From Nocardiopsis eucommiae (lineage in GTDB: Bacteria; Actinomycetota; Actinomycetes; Streptosporangiales; Streptosporangiaceae), in assembly GCA_018388625.1 (NCBI GenBank), contig CP074402.1, positions 1,984,001 through 2,048,000 on the forward strand: 64,000 bases of DNA, in the 5' to 3' direction. Shown in pieces: positions 31,158 through 41,465 of this stretch (position 1 is the stretch's first letter; the number at the start of each line of letters is the position of its first letter). The position numbers and the translations under genes were made by a program. Below the pieces are notes generated by a model. That model searched no databases. It was not told the DNA's origin and saw only the letters and a program-made list of their open reading frames with translations.

Positions 31158-31488
31158 CCACCCGTTCACGCGCCAACAGTGCCCTGACCGGCCTGAACGG
31201 CCCTGAGATGGCTCTGTGTGGCCGAACGCGTGCTCCGGGGATACGTGGGTGGGTTCGCGGAGAACGTGCGCCTACGTCCGCTTGAGTGGCCGTTACGGGG
31301 AAGTGACGCGGGTAGGGCGCATGAAGCGGCCGATCCGGGGAACCGCACACCTTGGTGGTGTGCACATGACAGCGAACGTGCATCGGCCGATGCGTGTGTA
31401 AGCACGGGCGTAAGTACGGACGTAAGGCACGAACGGAAGTATTCCGGCACCGGTGCAGCACCGGTGGCACACGATTGGAGATACCGAC
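31158..31488. other. Gap between pyrD and pyrF
   Basis: 331 bases with no supported gene. It holds a CACACC/GGTGTG hairpin near 31347-31362 and short direct repeats: CGTAAG three times around 31395-31430 and GCACCGGTG twice around 31448-31468. No promoter is clear. Confidence 0.35.
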
Positions 31489-32194
31489 ATGACCGCGCAC
31501 TCCGCGCCCATCGCCGTCGCGATCGACGCGAACGAGATCGAGACGGCGGCCACCTGGGCCTCCGCGGTCGCGCCGCACGTGAGCACGGTGAAGGTGGGGC
31601 TGGAGCTGTACCTGCGCTACGGCCCCGACGTGATCAGCGCCGTGCGCGGCGCCAACCGTGTCGGGGTCTTCCTCGACCTGAAGCTGCACGACATCCCGGC
31701 CACGGTCGCCGGGGCCGCGCGCTCGGTCGCTGGGCTGCGTCCCTCGATCCTGACCGTGCACGCCTCCGGGGAGCGGACATGGTCCGCGCCGCGGTCGAGG
31801 CGGCGCCGGACACCAGGATCGCCGCGGTCACCGTGCTCACGTCCATGAACGAGGCGGACCTGGAGCAGGTGGGGCTGCTCGGTCCGTCGCGGGACGCGGT
31901 ACGGCGCCTGGCCGTGCTCGCGGTGGGCGCGGGCGCGCGGGCGCTGGTCTGCTCGCCCCAGGAGGTGGCGCTGGTCCGTGCGGAGGTGGGGCCGGACGTC
32001 ACCCTGATCACCCCGGGGTCCGCCCTGCCGGGGCGGACGTCGGTGACCAGTCGCGGGTCGCCACCCCGGAGGCGGCGATCGAGGCCGGGGCGGACCTCCT
32101 GGTCATCGGACGACCCATCACCCGCGCCCCGGACCCGGGCGCGGCGGCGGCCTCGATCGCGGCGGCCGTGCGGAGGGCCGGGGGTCGTGTCTGA
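31489..32194 (+). CDS. pyrF: Orotidine 5'-phosphate decarboxylase (two frameshifts)
   Basis: PyrF makes UMP. It has [15 protein letters not shown] at the N-terminus and [16 protein letters not shown], the Asp-Lys-Asp catalytic cluster, then TVHASGG and the C-terminal phosphate site [14 protein letters not shown]. Two G runs lack one base each, at about 31774 (TCCGGGGAGCGG) and 32034 (CCGGGGTCCGCC). Repaired length is about 235. ATG 31489 has GGAG 8 bases upstream. This closes a full set of UMP genes. Confidence 0.9.
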
Positions 32195-32589
32195 AATCAG
32201 GGAGGGGCCGGGGCGGGGCGGCCGTGGGCTGCCCGGACACGGCGCAGGTGAGAGCAGGACAGTCCCATTTGTCGCATCTGTCCCATCACTCACAGTTGTG
32301 GATCACGGACGGTCACCAATTAGGCGTGTCCAAAACTAGGAATCCATGGCGAAGAGTGACCCGAGTCACCGCAGGGTGACCTGCGCAGGTGGTGCGCTTT
32401 CCCAGCTCGGCAATCGGGACCAAAGTCCTGATTTTCGTGTCCGACCGCAATTGGATCGTCACTCAGGGTAGTTCCTTCGATGAAATAGCCCTTGAAAGGG
32501 CACTTTACGTTGCCTAACAGGGGTCAGACCTACTAACTTGCGCAGGCGTCCGCCCTCTACAAACGAGTAGAAAACCGAGGTGACCCGGC
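32195..32589. other. Intergenic region before mihF
   Basis: 395 bases. Unusually AT-rich for this window from 32270 to 32530. It holds a good promoter: TTGAAA at 32492-32497 and TAACAG at 32515-32520, spacing 17, about 70 bases before the mihF start. Nothing else is recognised. Confidence 0.5.
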
Positions 32590-32913
32590 GTGGCCCTTCC
32601 TCCCCTCACACCCGAGCAGCGCAGCGCGGCTCTTGAGAAGGCCGCCAAGGCCAGAAAAGAGCGTGCGGAGGTCAAGAACAAGCTCAAGAACGGCGGCATC
32701 TCGCTGTCCGAGGTCCTCTCCAACGGCCTCAAGGACGACGTCATCGGCAAGATGAAGGTTTCGGCTCTGCTGGAATCCCTCCCCGGTGTCGGCAAGGTGC
32801 GTGCCAAGCAGATCATGGAGCGGCTCAACATCGCTGAGTCGCGCCGTGTCCGAGGCCTCGGCACCAACCAGCGTGCCGCCCTCGAGAGCGAGTTCGGCGA
32901 CCTCACCAAGTAA
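32590..32913 (+). CDS. mihF: Integration host factor, actinobacterial type (mIHF/sIHF)
   Basis: A 107-residue basic nucleoid protein that binds DNA without a strict sequence and affects topology and development. It has a long N-terminal helix (LTPEQRSAALEKAAKARKER) and a helix-two-turn-helix, LLESLPGVGKVRAKQIMERL, typical of the family. It is just upstream of gmk, the conserved actinobacterial order. GTG 32590 has GAGGTGA upstream. Confidence 0.95.
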   Translation: MALPPLTPEQRSAALEKAAKARKERAEVKNKLKNGGISLSEVLSNGLKDDVIGKMKVSALLESLPGVGKVRAKQIMERLNIAESRRVRGLGTNQRAALESEFGDLTK

Positions 32914-33241
32914 CACCGGTCCGGTGGCGACACCGGCCAACACCGCCCCCGACGCGTCCCCCACAGTCGCGCGGAGCCGCCGCACCAGTGGCCACGGCAC
33001 GCGGTGAGCAACAACCCGACGCCACGGTGTGGCGGGCGGGTGGGCCCCAGGTCACACCCCGTCCGCCCCACCGTGGCTCGGTGATATAAAGGAGCTTCCC
33101 GCGACCGTACGCTGCGCGCCAGCGCGCCAGCACGAGCCGCCCGCGCGGTGCGCGCCGGACCACCGGGTCCGGCCCCGGCAGCGCTCACGAGGCCCACGGC
33201 CCACCGCGTGGCGGAGAGCCGAATGGAAGCCTGATACTCAC
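32914..33241. other. Intergenic region between mihF and gmk
   Basis: 328 bases. A long hairpin (33022-33040 with 33058-33076, 17 of 19 positions paired) probably ends the mihF transcript. TATAAA at 33085-33090 is a likely -10 for gmk, giving a leader of about 145 bases. Confidence 0.5.
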
Positions 33242-33832
33242 ATGCCTGCGCAGACCGCAGACCAGACCCGACCGGCCGAGAAACGACTGACCGTCCTGTC
33301 CGGCCCCTCCGGCGTGGGAAAGAGCACGGTCGTCGCCCACCTGCGCCAGGTCAACCCCGACGTGTGGCTCTCGGTGTCGGTGACCACCCGCGCCCCCCGA
33401 CCCGGCGAGCGCGACGGGGTCCAGTACCACTTCGTCACCGACGAGGAGTTCGACCGCCTCGTCGCCGAGGACCAGCTCCTGGAGTGGGCCCAGTTCGCGG
33501 GCAACCGCTACGGCACCCCGCGCGGACCCGTCGAGGAGCGCCTCAGCGAGGGGATCCCCGTGCTGCTGGAGATCGAACTCCAGGGAGCGCGCCAGGTCCG
33601 CGAGTCCATGGACGACGCCCTGCACGTCTTCCTCGCCCCGCCCTCGTGGGAGGAGCTGGTCCGCAGGCTGACCGGCCGCGGAACCGAGTCCGACGACGTG
33701 ATCCGGCGCCGCCTGGAGGTCGCCAAGGTCGAGCTCGCCGCCGAGAAGGAGTTCGACACCACGCTCGTCAACACGTCCGTGCAGGAAGTGTGCGACGAGC
33801 TGCTAGCGTTGATGACAGCGCCCAAGGTGTGA
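33242..33832 (+). CDS. gmk: Guanylate kinase
   Basis: Gmk phosphorylates GMP to GDP. It has the Walker A motif [11 protein letters not shown] near residue 20, [20 protein letters not shown] for GMP binding, and [11 protein letters not shown]. Length (196) is normal. Gene order mihF-gmk-rpoZ-coaBC-metK is conserved in actinobacteria. ATG 33242 has no strong ribosome site. Confidence 0.95.
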   Translation: MPAQTADQTRPAEKRLTVLSGPSGVGKSTVVAHLRQVNPDVWLSVSVTTRAPRPGERDGVQYHFVTDEEFDRLVAEDQLLEWAQFAGNRYGTPRGPVEERLSEGIPVLLEIELQGARQVRESMDDALHVFLAPPSWEELVRRLTGRGTESDDVIRRRLEVAKVELAAEKEFDTTLVNTSVQEVCDELLALMTAPKV

Positions 33833-33967
33833 TAACGGGTGCGTATCGGGCCGCGCCGCACTCCGGCAGCGGCCGCGTCCGCCCCGTTTCCGGGCCCCAA
33901 GAACCTTTCTGTCCAACCCGTGTCACGGCTTCCGACGGAGCCGCAGACCGTCCCTGGAGGTAACGAA

Positions 33968-34234
33968 GTGGCTGGTACCGAGCCCGTCGCCGAAGGCATC
34001 ACCAACCCGCCGATCGACGACCTGCTGGAGTGCGTCGACAGCAAGTACAGCCTGGTCACCATGGCCTCCAAGCGGGCCCGCCAGATCAACGCCTACTACG
34101 CCCAGCTGGGCGAGGGCCTGCTGGAGTACGTCGGCCCGCTGGTCGAGACCCAGGTCCAGGAGAAGTCCCTCTCCATCGCCCTGCGCGAGGTCAGGTCCGG
34201 CCTGCTCACCGCCGAGCCGTACGAGGGCACCTGA
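33968..34234 (+). CDS. rpoZ: RNA polymerase omega subunit
   Basis: An 88-residue omega subunit that aids RNA polymerase assembly. It contains [18 protein letters not shown] and [12 protein letters not shown], the conserved omega core. GTG 33968 is preceded by GGAGG with an 8-base spacer. Confidence 0.95.
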   Translation: MAGTEPVAEGITNPPIDDLLECVDSKYSLVTMASKRARQINAYYAQLGEGLLEYVGPLVETQVQEKSLSIALREVRSGLLTAEPYEGT

Positions 34235-34333
34235 GCCGCGCCCCACACGGGCACGCCCCTCGGGGGCACCGACCGCGCCCGTCGCACCCCCGCCCGGGGC
34301 GTGCGGCGGGCGCGGCCTGGTAGAACTCCATGT

Positions 34334-35554
34334 GTGAGTGACACAGATTCCGTTCCCCAGGTGGTCCTCGGCGTCGGCGGGGGCATCGCCGCCTACAAGG
34401 TGTGCGAGCTGCTGCGCCGACTGACCGAGTCCGGCCACCGAGTCCGGGTCGTGCCCACCGCCGACGCCCTGCGCTTCGTCGGTGAGCCCACCTGGGCCGC
34501 CCTGTCCGGCCAGCCCGTCGCCACCGGCGTGTGGGACGAGGTCCACGAGGTCCCGCACGTGCGCATCGGCCAGTCGGCCGACCTGGTCCTCGTCGCCCCG
34601 GCCACCGCCAACCTCCTCGCCAAGGCCGCCGCCGGACTCGCGGACGACCTGCTGACCAACACCCTCCTCACGGCGCGGTGCCCGGTGGTGTTCGCCCCCG
34701 CGATGCACACCGAGATGTGGGAGCATCCCGCCACCCAGGCCAACGTGGCCACCCTGCGCTCGCGCGGCGCCGTCGTCCTGGACCCGGCCGTGGGCCGCCT
34801 CACCGGCGCCGACACCGGCCGTGGACGCCTGCCCGACCCCGCCGAACTCTTCGAGGCCGCCCGTCTGGTCCTGCGTCGGGGCGCCACCCGCTCCGACCTC
34901 GCGGGCCGACGCGTGGTCGTCTCCGCGGGCGGCACCCGCGAGGCCATCGACCCCGTCCGCTTCCTGGGCAACCACTCCTCGGGCCGTCAGGGGTACGCCC
35001 TCGCGCGCACCGCCGCCGCCCGGGGCGCTGACGTGACCCTGGTGGCGGCCAACGTCTCCCTGCCCGACCCCGCCGGGGTGCGCCTGGTGCGGGTGGAGTC
35101 GGCGGTGGAGCTGGCCGAGGCCATGGAGACGGAGCGCGCCGGGGCCGACGCCGTGGTGATGAGCGCCGCCGTGGCCGACTTCCGCCCGGTGACCAGCGCC
35201 GCCTCCAAGATCAAGAAGTCCGGGGACGCCCCGGCACCGATCGAACTGGTGGAGAACCCCGACATCCTCGCCGGCCTGGTGGCCTCGCGGGCGCGGGAGC
35301 ACACGGAGCAGACCATCGTCGGGTTCGCCGCCGAGACCGACGACGTCATCGCCAACGGCCGCGCCAAGCTGGCCCGCAAGGGGTGCGACCTGCTCGTGGT
35401 CAACCAGGTCGGCGGCGGCCGCGCCTTCGGCACCGAGGACAACCAGGCGACGGTGCTCGGTTCCGACGGGAGCGCCGTGGACATTCCCACAGGGCCCAAG
35501 GAGGACCTCGCGGACCGCGTCTGGGACCTGGTGGTCGAACGGCTGCCGGGATGA
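34334..35554 (+). CDS. coaBC: Bifunctional phosphopantothenoylcysteine decarboxylase/synthetase
   Basis: CoaBC carries out two steps of coenzyme A synthesis. The CoaC half (1-180) has GVGGGIAAYK and the APAMHTEMW segment. The CoaB half has VVSAGGTREAIDPVRFLGNH and AAVADFRP..KIKK, the nucleotide and substrate sites. About 406 residues, intact. GTG 34334 is chosen; TAGAAC lies 7 bases upstream, a near match to the leaderless pattern. Confidence 0.94.
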   Translation: MSDTDSVPQVVLGVGGGIAAYKVCELLRRLTESGHRVRVVPTADALRFVGEPTWAALSGQPVATGVWDEVHEVPHVRIGQSADLVLVAPATANLLAKAAAGLADDLLTNTLLTARCPVVFAPAMHTEMWEHPATQANVATLRSRGAVVLDPAVGRLTGADTGRGRLPDPAELFEAARLVLRRGATRSDLAGRRVVVSAGGTREAIDPVRFLGNHSSGRQGYALARTAAARGADVTLVAANVSLPDPAGVRLVRVESAVELAEAMETERAGADAVVMSAAVADFRPVTSAASKIKKSGDAPAPIELVENPDILAGLVASRAREHTEQTIVGFAAETDDVIANGRAKLARKGCDLLVVNQVGGGRAFGTEDNQATVLGSDGSAVDIPTGPKEDLADRVWDLVVERLPG

Positions 35555-35821
35555 GGGTCACCGTCGCGGAGGGAACTCCCGACGTACAGTGCGATCCGGG
35601 GGTCCGTCGCCGTTCCGTCGGCAAAACTTCCGCTCGGCGCGCTGGATTCCTACCGCTGAGTACGACAGACTCATTCGGGTGCCGACGAACGGCTGAGGAG
35701 GCCCGCCGCCGCGCACCCGCCCCCACCAGTCCCGTTACAGTGGACCGATAACCAACCGCGTCGGTCGGTATTGCCGTCCCGACACATGTCAGCCAGCAGC
35801 CGCTGCAAGGAGTCACGCAAC

Positions 35822-37015
35822 GTGTCCCGCCGCCTTTTCACCTCCGAGTCGGTCACCGAAGGTCATCCCGACAAGATGGCCGACCAGATCAGTGACGCGA
35901 TCCTCGACGCGATGCTCGCCACCGACCCCGGCAGCCGGGTCGCGGTCGAGACGCTGATCACCACGGGTCAGGTCCACATCGCGGGTGAGGTCACCACCCA
36001 GACCTATGTCGACATCCCCGCGATCGTGCGCGAGAAGATCCTCCAGATCGGCTACGACTCGTCCGCCAAGGGTTTCGACGGTGACTCCTGTGGGGTCAAC
36101 GTCTCCATCGACGCGCAGTCCCCGGACATCGCCCAGGGCGTCGACACCGCCTACGAGGCGCGCGTCGAGCACGAGGACGACGTCCTCAACCGGCAGGGCG
36201 CCGGCGACCAGGGCCTCATGTTCGGCTACGCCAACCGTGAGACCCCCGAGCTCATGCCGCTGCCGATCAAGCTGGCCCACTCGCTCTCCGAGCGCCTGTC
36301 CGAGGTCCGCCGCAACGGCACCGTCCCCTACCTGCGCCCCGACGGCAAGACCCAGGTCACCGTCGAGTACGAGGGCCAGACCCCGGTCCGCCTGGACACC
36401 GTCGTGGTCTCCAGCCAGCACTCGGCGGACATCAACCTGGAGGAGATGCTGACCCCGGACATCCGGGAGCACGTCATCGAGCCCGTGGTCGCCGCCTACG
36501 GCCTGGACGCGGACGACTACCGCCTCCTGGTCAACCCGACCGGTCGCTTCGAGATCGGTGGCCCGATGGGCGACGCCGGTCTCACCGGCCGCAAGATCAT
36601 CGTCGACACCTACGGCGGCTACGCCCGCCACGGCGGCGGCGCCTTCTCGGGCAAGGACCCGTCGAAGGTGGACCGTTCCGCCGCCTACGCCACCCGCTGG
36701 GTCGCGAAGAACATCGTCGCCGCTGAGCTGGCCGAGCGCGCCGAGGTCCAGGTGGCCTACGCGATCGGCAAGGCCCACCCGGTGGGTGTGTTCATCGAGA
36801 CCTTCGGCACCGAGCGGGTGGCGCCGGAGCTGATCGAGAAGGCCGTCAAGGAGGTCTTCGACCTGCGTCCGGCCGCCATCGTGCGCGACCTGGACCTGCT
36901 GCGTCCGATCTACTCCAAGACCGCCGCCTACGGTCACTTCGGCCGTGAGCTGCCGGAGTTCACCTGGGAGCGCACGGACCGCGCCGCCGCGCTGCGTTCG
37001 TTCGTCGGCGTCTAG
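35822..37015 (+). CDS. metK: S-adenosylmethionine synthetase
   Basis: MetK makes SAM from methionine and ATP. It contains [32 protein letters not shown] and the phosphate loop [16 protein letters not shown]. Length (397) is normal. GTG 35822 has AAGGAG 10 bases upstream. I saw no SAM riboswitch in the 267-base leader. Confidence 0.96.
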   Translation: MSRRLFTSESVTEGHPDKMADQISDAILDAMLATDPGSRVAVETLITTGQVHIAGEVTTQTYVDIPAIVREKILQIGYDSSAKGFDGDSCGVNVSIDAQSPDIAQGVDTAYEARVEHEDDVLNRQGAGDQGLMFGYANRETPELMPLPIKLAHSLSERLSEVRRNGTVPYLRPDGKTQVTVEYEGQTPVRLDTVVVSSQHSADINLEEMLTPDIREHVIEPVVAAYGLDADDYRLLVNPTGRFEIGGPMGDAGLTGRKIIVDTYGGYARHGGGAFSGKDPSKVDRSAAYATRWVAKNIVAAELAERAEVQVAYAIGKAHPVGVFIETFGTERVAPELIEKAVKEVFDLRPAAIVRDLDLLRPIYSKTAAYGHFGRELPEFTWERTDRAAALRSFVGV

Positions 37016-37028
37016 GAGACGCACCGGT

Positions 37029-37065
37029 ACCGAGGGCGGGTGGCCAGGGGCCACCCGCCCTCGGT
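37029..37065 (+). terminator. Terminator downstream of metK
   Basis: A perfect 17-bp stem, ACCGAGGGCGGGTGGCC (37029-37045) with 37049-37065, around a 3-base loop. Confidence 0.8.
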
Positions 37066-37155
37066 GTCGTCCGGATCGATCCATCCGCATGCCTTACGCC
37101 CCGTTTGGCTACTCTGTGTTAATAATTATGTGCAGAAAGTCATTTTCGTGCTGCC

Positions 37156-37832
37156 ATGCGGAGGAGGAACACCATGGCCGTGCCAGCTGCGGTGTCGGCG
37201 TTGGGGCTGGCGGCGTTGATCGCCCTGCCCGGTCAACCGGTCCAGACGGACGAGGGTCCGGTGCCCGGTGCCGGGAGCCTGCACGTCACCGTCCAGGGGG
37301 CGTCGGAGGAACGGCTGCGCCCGGGCGACCGGGTGGAGTACACGATCCGGGTCCGCAACGCCGGTGACGAGGCGCTGCCGGAGGCACGCGTGGTGCAGTT
37401 CCTGCCTCCCTCGATGAGCTACGTCTCCGGAGCCCCCGAAGGAGTGGAGGCGGGCCGGGCCGAGTGGGTGCGCCCCTCGAGCCCGGGGAACGGGTGATCC
37501 TCAACGTGGTCGGTGAGCTCACCGAGGTGCCGGAGGGCGCCCAGCAACCGGTCTCCACCGTCTGCCTGCGCCCCGCGGCCGACGCCTCGCTGTCCTCCTG
37601 TGCCTCCACCGTCCACCAGGTCCAGCGGATCCTGCCGATGGTGTGGGTGGTGGCCGGACTGCTCGCCGTGGCCGCCGTCGCGATCGCCGTGGGCGGATAC
37701 CTGCGCTACCGGGGTACGCGCGGTCCCCGGCCCGAACCCGAGCCCCCGAGCAACCACAGCCCGGGCTCGGTGCCCAACCTGCGGACCTTCCCGGGGAGGG
37801 CACCCGTCTACCAGCTGGATGCCCACAGGTGA
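37156..37832 (+). CDS. Secreted or membrane DUF11-type protein (frameshift near 37477)
   Basis: An N-terminal signal sequence (MRRR, then AVSALGLAALIALPG) is followed by a DUF11-like beta domain (GDRVEYTIRVRNAGDEAL, FLPPSMSYVSG). A C-terminal transmembrane helix (MVWVVAGLLAVAAVAIAVGGYL) and a short cytoplasmic tail complete it. One missing C at CGCCCCTCGAG near 37477 breaks the frame. ATG 37156 gives a proper charged start for export; ATG 37174 has the better ribosome site (GGAGGA). Probably a single-span surface protein of unknown role. Confidence 0.7.
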
Positions 37833-37837
37833 CGGGA

Positions 37838-37889
37838 ACACATGGGAGCGGGGCCGGGGAGAATCCTCCCCGGCCCCGCTCCCGTGTGT
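37838..37889. terminator. Bidirectional terminator between two surface-protein genes
   Basis: A 24-base stem (37838-37861 with 37866-37889) with one non-Watson-Crick pair lies between the convergent DUF11 and LAXTG-protein genes. Confidence 0.8.
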
Positions 37890-37894
37890 GCGGA

Positions 37895-38820
37895 TCAGTC
37901 CAGTTCGGTGCGGCGACGCCTGCCGACGAACAGGGCGGCGCCACCGACGGCCGCGCTCAGCAGGCCCGCCACCGTCGGGACGACCGCTCCGGCCCCGGTG
38001 GCGGCCAGGGTCGGCGGGGCGGTCGGCGGAGTGTTCGAGCCCTCCGACGGGCCGGGCGTGGGTGAGGGACTCTCACCGGGGGAGGGCGACGGGCGCGGTG
38101 ACTCGCTCGGGCTGGGCGAGGGCGAGGGCGTCGGGCTCGGAGTGGGCGACGGGCTGGGGTACCCGGGCGTCGGCTCCGGGTGGCCCGGGGTCGCGTAGCC
38201 CGGCTCCGGTTCCGCGTACCCCGGTGCCTGACCCTCCTGTGCGTGCCCGGACCCCGGTTCGGGCTTCGCCTCCGGTGCCGCGTACCCGTGGTCTCCGCTC
38301 TTGGCGGGCTTCTCGTGTTCGTCGTCCTTCGCGGGCTCGTCGTGCCCGTACCCCGTCTCGTCGGAGGGGGCGTGCCCGTGGTCTCCGCTCTTGGCGGGTC
38401 GGTCATCGTCCTTCGCGGGCTCGTCGTACCCGTACCCCGTGTCTTCGGGGGTCGCGTAGCCGTAGCCCTCGCTCGTTGAGGGCCCGTCGTTCCTGGGTCC
38501 CTCGGGCGGGGCATCCTCGTACCCGTGTCCACCGTGGGTCCCGGGCACGCCCTGGGCCCGGACCGGTGGTGTCTCCACGGGTGGGAGGAACCCGCTCTCC
38601 GCCCGCTCCGTGCCGACCCCCTCGGCCTCGCCGGTGAACGCGCTGACCTCCTGGGAGATCGGGGCCCCTTCGGCGGCATCGGTGGCCAGTGCCGTACCGG
38701 TGCCCCAGACGAGGGGAGGGCGACCACCGTCGCGGCGCCCAGTGCGCACAGAGCGCCCTTCCCGGTGGAGCCGGATCGTGCCTCGTCACGCTGGCGTGAC
38801 TTCTTTGAGTGATGAGTCAT
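37895..38820 (-). CDS. Repeat-rich cell-wall protein with a LAXTG sortase signal (frameshift near 38710)
   Basis: After a Lys/Arg-rich N-terminus and a hydrophobic export segment, the protein has a low-complexity body. It includes two near repeats of about 26 residues (GYGYDEPAKDD.., PAKSGDHG..) and a Pro/Ser run of PSPSP type. The C-terminus has LAATG, a hydrophobic helix and RRRR, the pattern of class E sortase substrates in actinobacteria. One missing C on the minus strand near 38710 (CTCCCCTCG) splits the signal peptide from the body. Starts at ATG 38820. Likely anchored to the wall as a spacer or adhesive; exact role unknown. Confidence 0.75.
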
Positions 38821-38946
38821 GCGCACATTGTGGTCAACTTCTGTGGCGGAAGTCCAAAACGGCACGGAACGTGGAGGGAAAATTCGGGCGCGGTTGCACG
38901 AAAGGGCCGCACCCCCGCGGGTACGGCCCAGTTCACGGTCCGAGCG

Positions 38947-40177
38947 TCAGCTCAGCTCGCCCAGCGCCTTCTCGGCCTCGGCCAACCAGGACCGACGGGC
39001 CTCCAGCGCGGCCTCGTGCTCCTTGATCCGCCGGGCGTCGTTGTTGGCCCTGGCCTTCTCCAGCTTGGCCTCCAGGCCCGCGATCGCCGTCGACAGCTGC
39101 TCCACGGTGTCCTTCGCACGGGCACGAGCCTCGGGGTTCGTACGCTCCCACTCGGCGTCCTCGGCACGGCGCACGCCGTCCTCGATCTGCCGGAACGCGC
39201 CCTCCATCTGGTCGCGCACGTCACGCGGCAGGTCGCCCGCCTCCTCCCAGGCCTCCTGGAAGTCCCGCAGGCGGGCGCGGGCCCGGCGCGGGTCGGTGAT
39301 GCCGGGGATCTCGGCCCGGGCCTCGGCCAGGATGCGCTCCTTGGCCTCCGCGTTCACCCGCAGCTCGGCGTCACGCTCGGCGAAGGTCGCGTTGCGGGCG
39401 TCGAAGAAGGTGTCCTGCGCGGCCTTGAAGCGGGTCCACAGCTTGTCCTCGCTGGCCCGGTCCGCTCGGCCCGTGGCCTTCCACCGCTGCATCAGGTCGC
39501 GGTAGGCGCGCGCCGTCGGCCCCCAGTCGGTGGAGTGGGACAACGCCTCGGCCTCGGCGACGATGCGCTCCTTCTCGGAGCGCACCCCTCCCGCTGCTGG
39601 TCCAGGTTGGCGAAGTAGGTCTTGCGCCGCTTGGAGAAGGAGTTGCGGGCGGCGGACATACGCTTCCACAGCGCCTGCTCGGTGGGGCGGTCGGCCCGGG
39701 GGCCTTCTTCCACTCCTCGATGAGCTGGAGCATCCGCTCGCCACCGGACTTCCAGTGCGTGGTCTCGGCGGCGACCCGCTCGGCCTCCGCGACGATCCGC
39801 TCCTTGACCTCGCGGGCCTGGCCCCGGGCCTCCTCCTGCGCCTGCTTCTGCTCGACCTTGCGCTCCTCCGCGCGGCCGGTCAGGGCGTCCAGGCGTGCGA
39901 TGAGCGACTCCAGGTCACCGACCGCGTTCGCGTCCGTGATGGTCGAACGCAGCTTCTCGATGGTGGTCATCGCGGCGGAGGCGGACAGGTCGGTGCTGCG
40001 GAGGCGCTTCTCCAGCAGCTCCACCTCGGTGACCAGAGAGTCGTACTTGCGCCGGAAGAAGGCCAGGGCCTCCTCCGGGGCGCCCGCCTGCCACGATCCG
40101 ACGACCCGTTCGCCTTCACCTGTGCGCACGTAGACCGTGCCGTCATCGTCTACGCGGCCCCAAGGGTCCGTGGTCAC
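38947..40177 (-). CDS. DUF349 helical-repeat protein (frameshifts near 39588 and 39700)
   Basis: A highly charged, mostly helical protein of about 410 residues. The repeated unit AEAERVAAETTHWKSGGERM, AEALSHSTDWGPTARAYRDL and LRDFQEAWEEAGDLPRDVRD matches DUF349. The C-terminus is a coiled coil (LSTAIAGLEAKLEKARANND). DUF349 proteins are widespread in actinobacteria; function is unclear. Two C/G runs lack one base. GTG 40177 has AGGAGG 5 bases upstream. Confidence 0.85.
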
Positions 40178-40635
40178 CGTGTCCTCCTGCTGTCATGAAC
40201 CCGGCCGGTCGGGGTCGGGTTCGGGTCGTCGCGGCGGTACCGCGCCTGTTCGTGATGGGAACCACCGTGCACCAGCACGATATCCATACGTTTCGGCGGA
40301 CAACGACGCGCCGTGTCTCACATCAACGCAGCCCGGGGGTTCTGGTCCCGCTGCCATGCCGTCGGCCGGGCCGGTCACCCGCCTCGGAAGGGGAGGCGCA
40401 GGTCGAGGGCCTCGATCAACACGACGACGCTGACCAATATGGCACTACCGCGCGCCCAGGCAAAGAGCCCGGCCGCGCGCGGTGATCGAATGGTGATCAA
40501 ACGCCAGCCCGGAGAACCCGCCGGTTGGCCCGCCCAGACGCGGCTCGGTAGGCTCTGCGGCTGGGGGACCCGAGCTCCGGCCGAGGTCGGGGGTTCCCGG
40601 ACAGCAGAAGCCACCAGGACAGGACGATCACCGCC
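40178..40635. other. Intergenic region between the DUF349 gene and the metallo-hydrolase
   Basis: 458 bases between divergent genes. TAGGCT at about 40549-40554 may be the -10 of the hydrolase gene. A minus-strand frame at about 40379-40500 could encode a 41-residue peptide with one hydrophobic stretch (ILVSVVVLIEALDL), but nothing else supports it. Confidence 0.35.
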
Positions 40636-41313
40636 GTGCTCATCGCCGCGCTTCCCACCGGGCCCCTCTCCGCGAACTGCTACGTGCTGGCTCCCGCCCC
40701 CGGAGGCGCCTGCGTCATCGTCGACCCTGGTCAGGGAGCCACTCCCCAGGTCGCCAAGGCCCTGGCCGAACACGACCTCACCCCGGCCGCGATCCTGCTC
40801 ACCCACGGCCACTTCGACCACGTCTGGTCGGCCGCCGAACTCCAGGACGAGCACGGGATCCCGGTCCACCTGCACGGCTACGACCGGGGCCTGCTCACCG
40901 AACCGGCCGCCGGAGTCGACGCCGGTTTCGCCGCCCAGCTGCGGATGCTCCTGGGCCCCGGCCCCTACCCCGAACCCGACCAGCTGGTCGAGGTGACGGA
41001 CGGCCAGACCCTCACCCTGGGAGGGATGGAGTTCACGGTCGAACACACCCCCGGCCACACCCCGGGTTCGGTCGTCTACCTCACGCGCACCGGTGACGGA
41101 GTGCCGGTGATGTTCGCCGGGGACCTGGTCTTCGCGGGATCGATCGGACGCACCGACTTCCCCGGCGGCGACGGCGACGCGATGAACGCCAGCCTCGCCC
41201 GCACCGTCCTGGGACGGGGTGACGACACCCAGATCCTGCCCGGCCACGGGCCCGCGACCACGGTCGAGCGCGAGCGCGCCACCAACCCGTACCTGCGCGG
41301 GGTCGCGAGCTGA
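40636..41313 (+). CDS. MBL-fold metallo-hydrolase, glyoxalase II-like
   Basis: A 225-residue metallo-beta-lactamase fold protein. The metal motif is LLTHGHFDHVWS, followed by EHTPGHTPGSVV, FAGDLVF and a final His in LPGHGP. This set matches hydroxyacylglutathione-hydrolase-like enzymes; in actinobacteria the thiol partner would not be glutathione. The DUF349-MBL neighbourhood is common near relA in Streptomyces. GTG 40636 is the natural start. Confidence 0.88.
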   Translation: MLIAALPTGPLSANCYVLAPAPGGACVIVDPGQGATPQVAKALAEHDLTPAAILLTHGHFDHVWSAAELQDEHGIPVHLHGYDRGLLTEPAAGVDAGFAAQLRMLLGPGPYPEPDQLVEVTDGQTLTLGGMEFTVEHTPGHTPGSVVYLTRTGDGVPVMFAGDLVFAGSIGRTDFPGGDGDAMNASLARTVLGRGDDTQILPGHGPATTVERERATNPYLRGVAS

Positions 41314-41465
41314 CCGTCGCCCGCCGTCGTGATCCAGGGGACCGGCCGGTGCCGTTGGCGGTAGGATTCCAGTTGTTCAAGGGGCGACGCCCCGCCCCCG
41401 CCGGACCCGGTCTCGGGCTCACCGGCATCCTCGCTCAGCCGCGTAGTTAGTGGACTTGGTAACTC

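Noticed and set aside
35555..35821. SAM riboswitch upstream of metK
   Set aside because: The leader has a hairpin around ACCGATAACC but none of the conserved core segments of SAM riboswitches that I can recognise.
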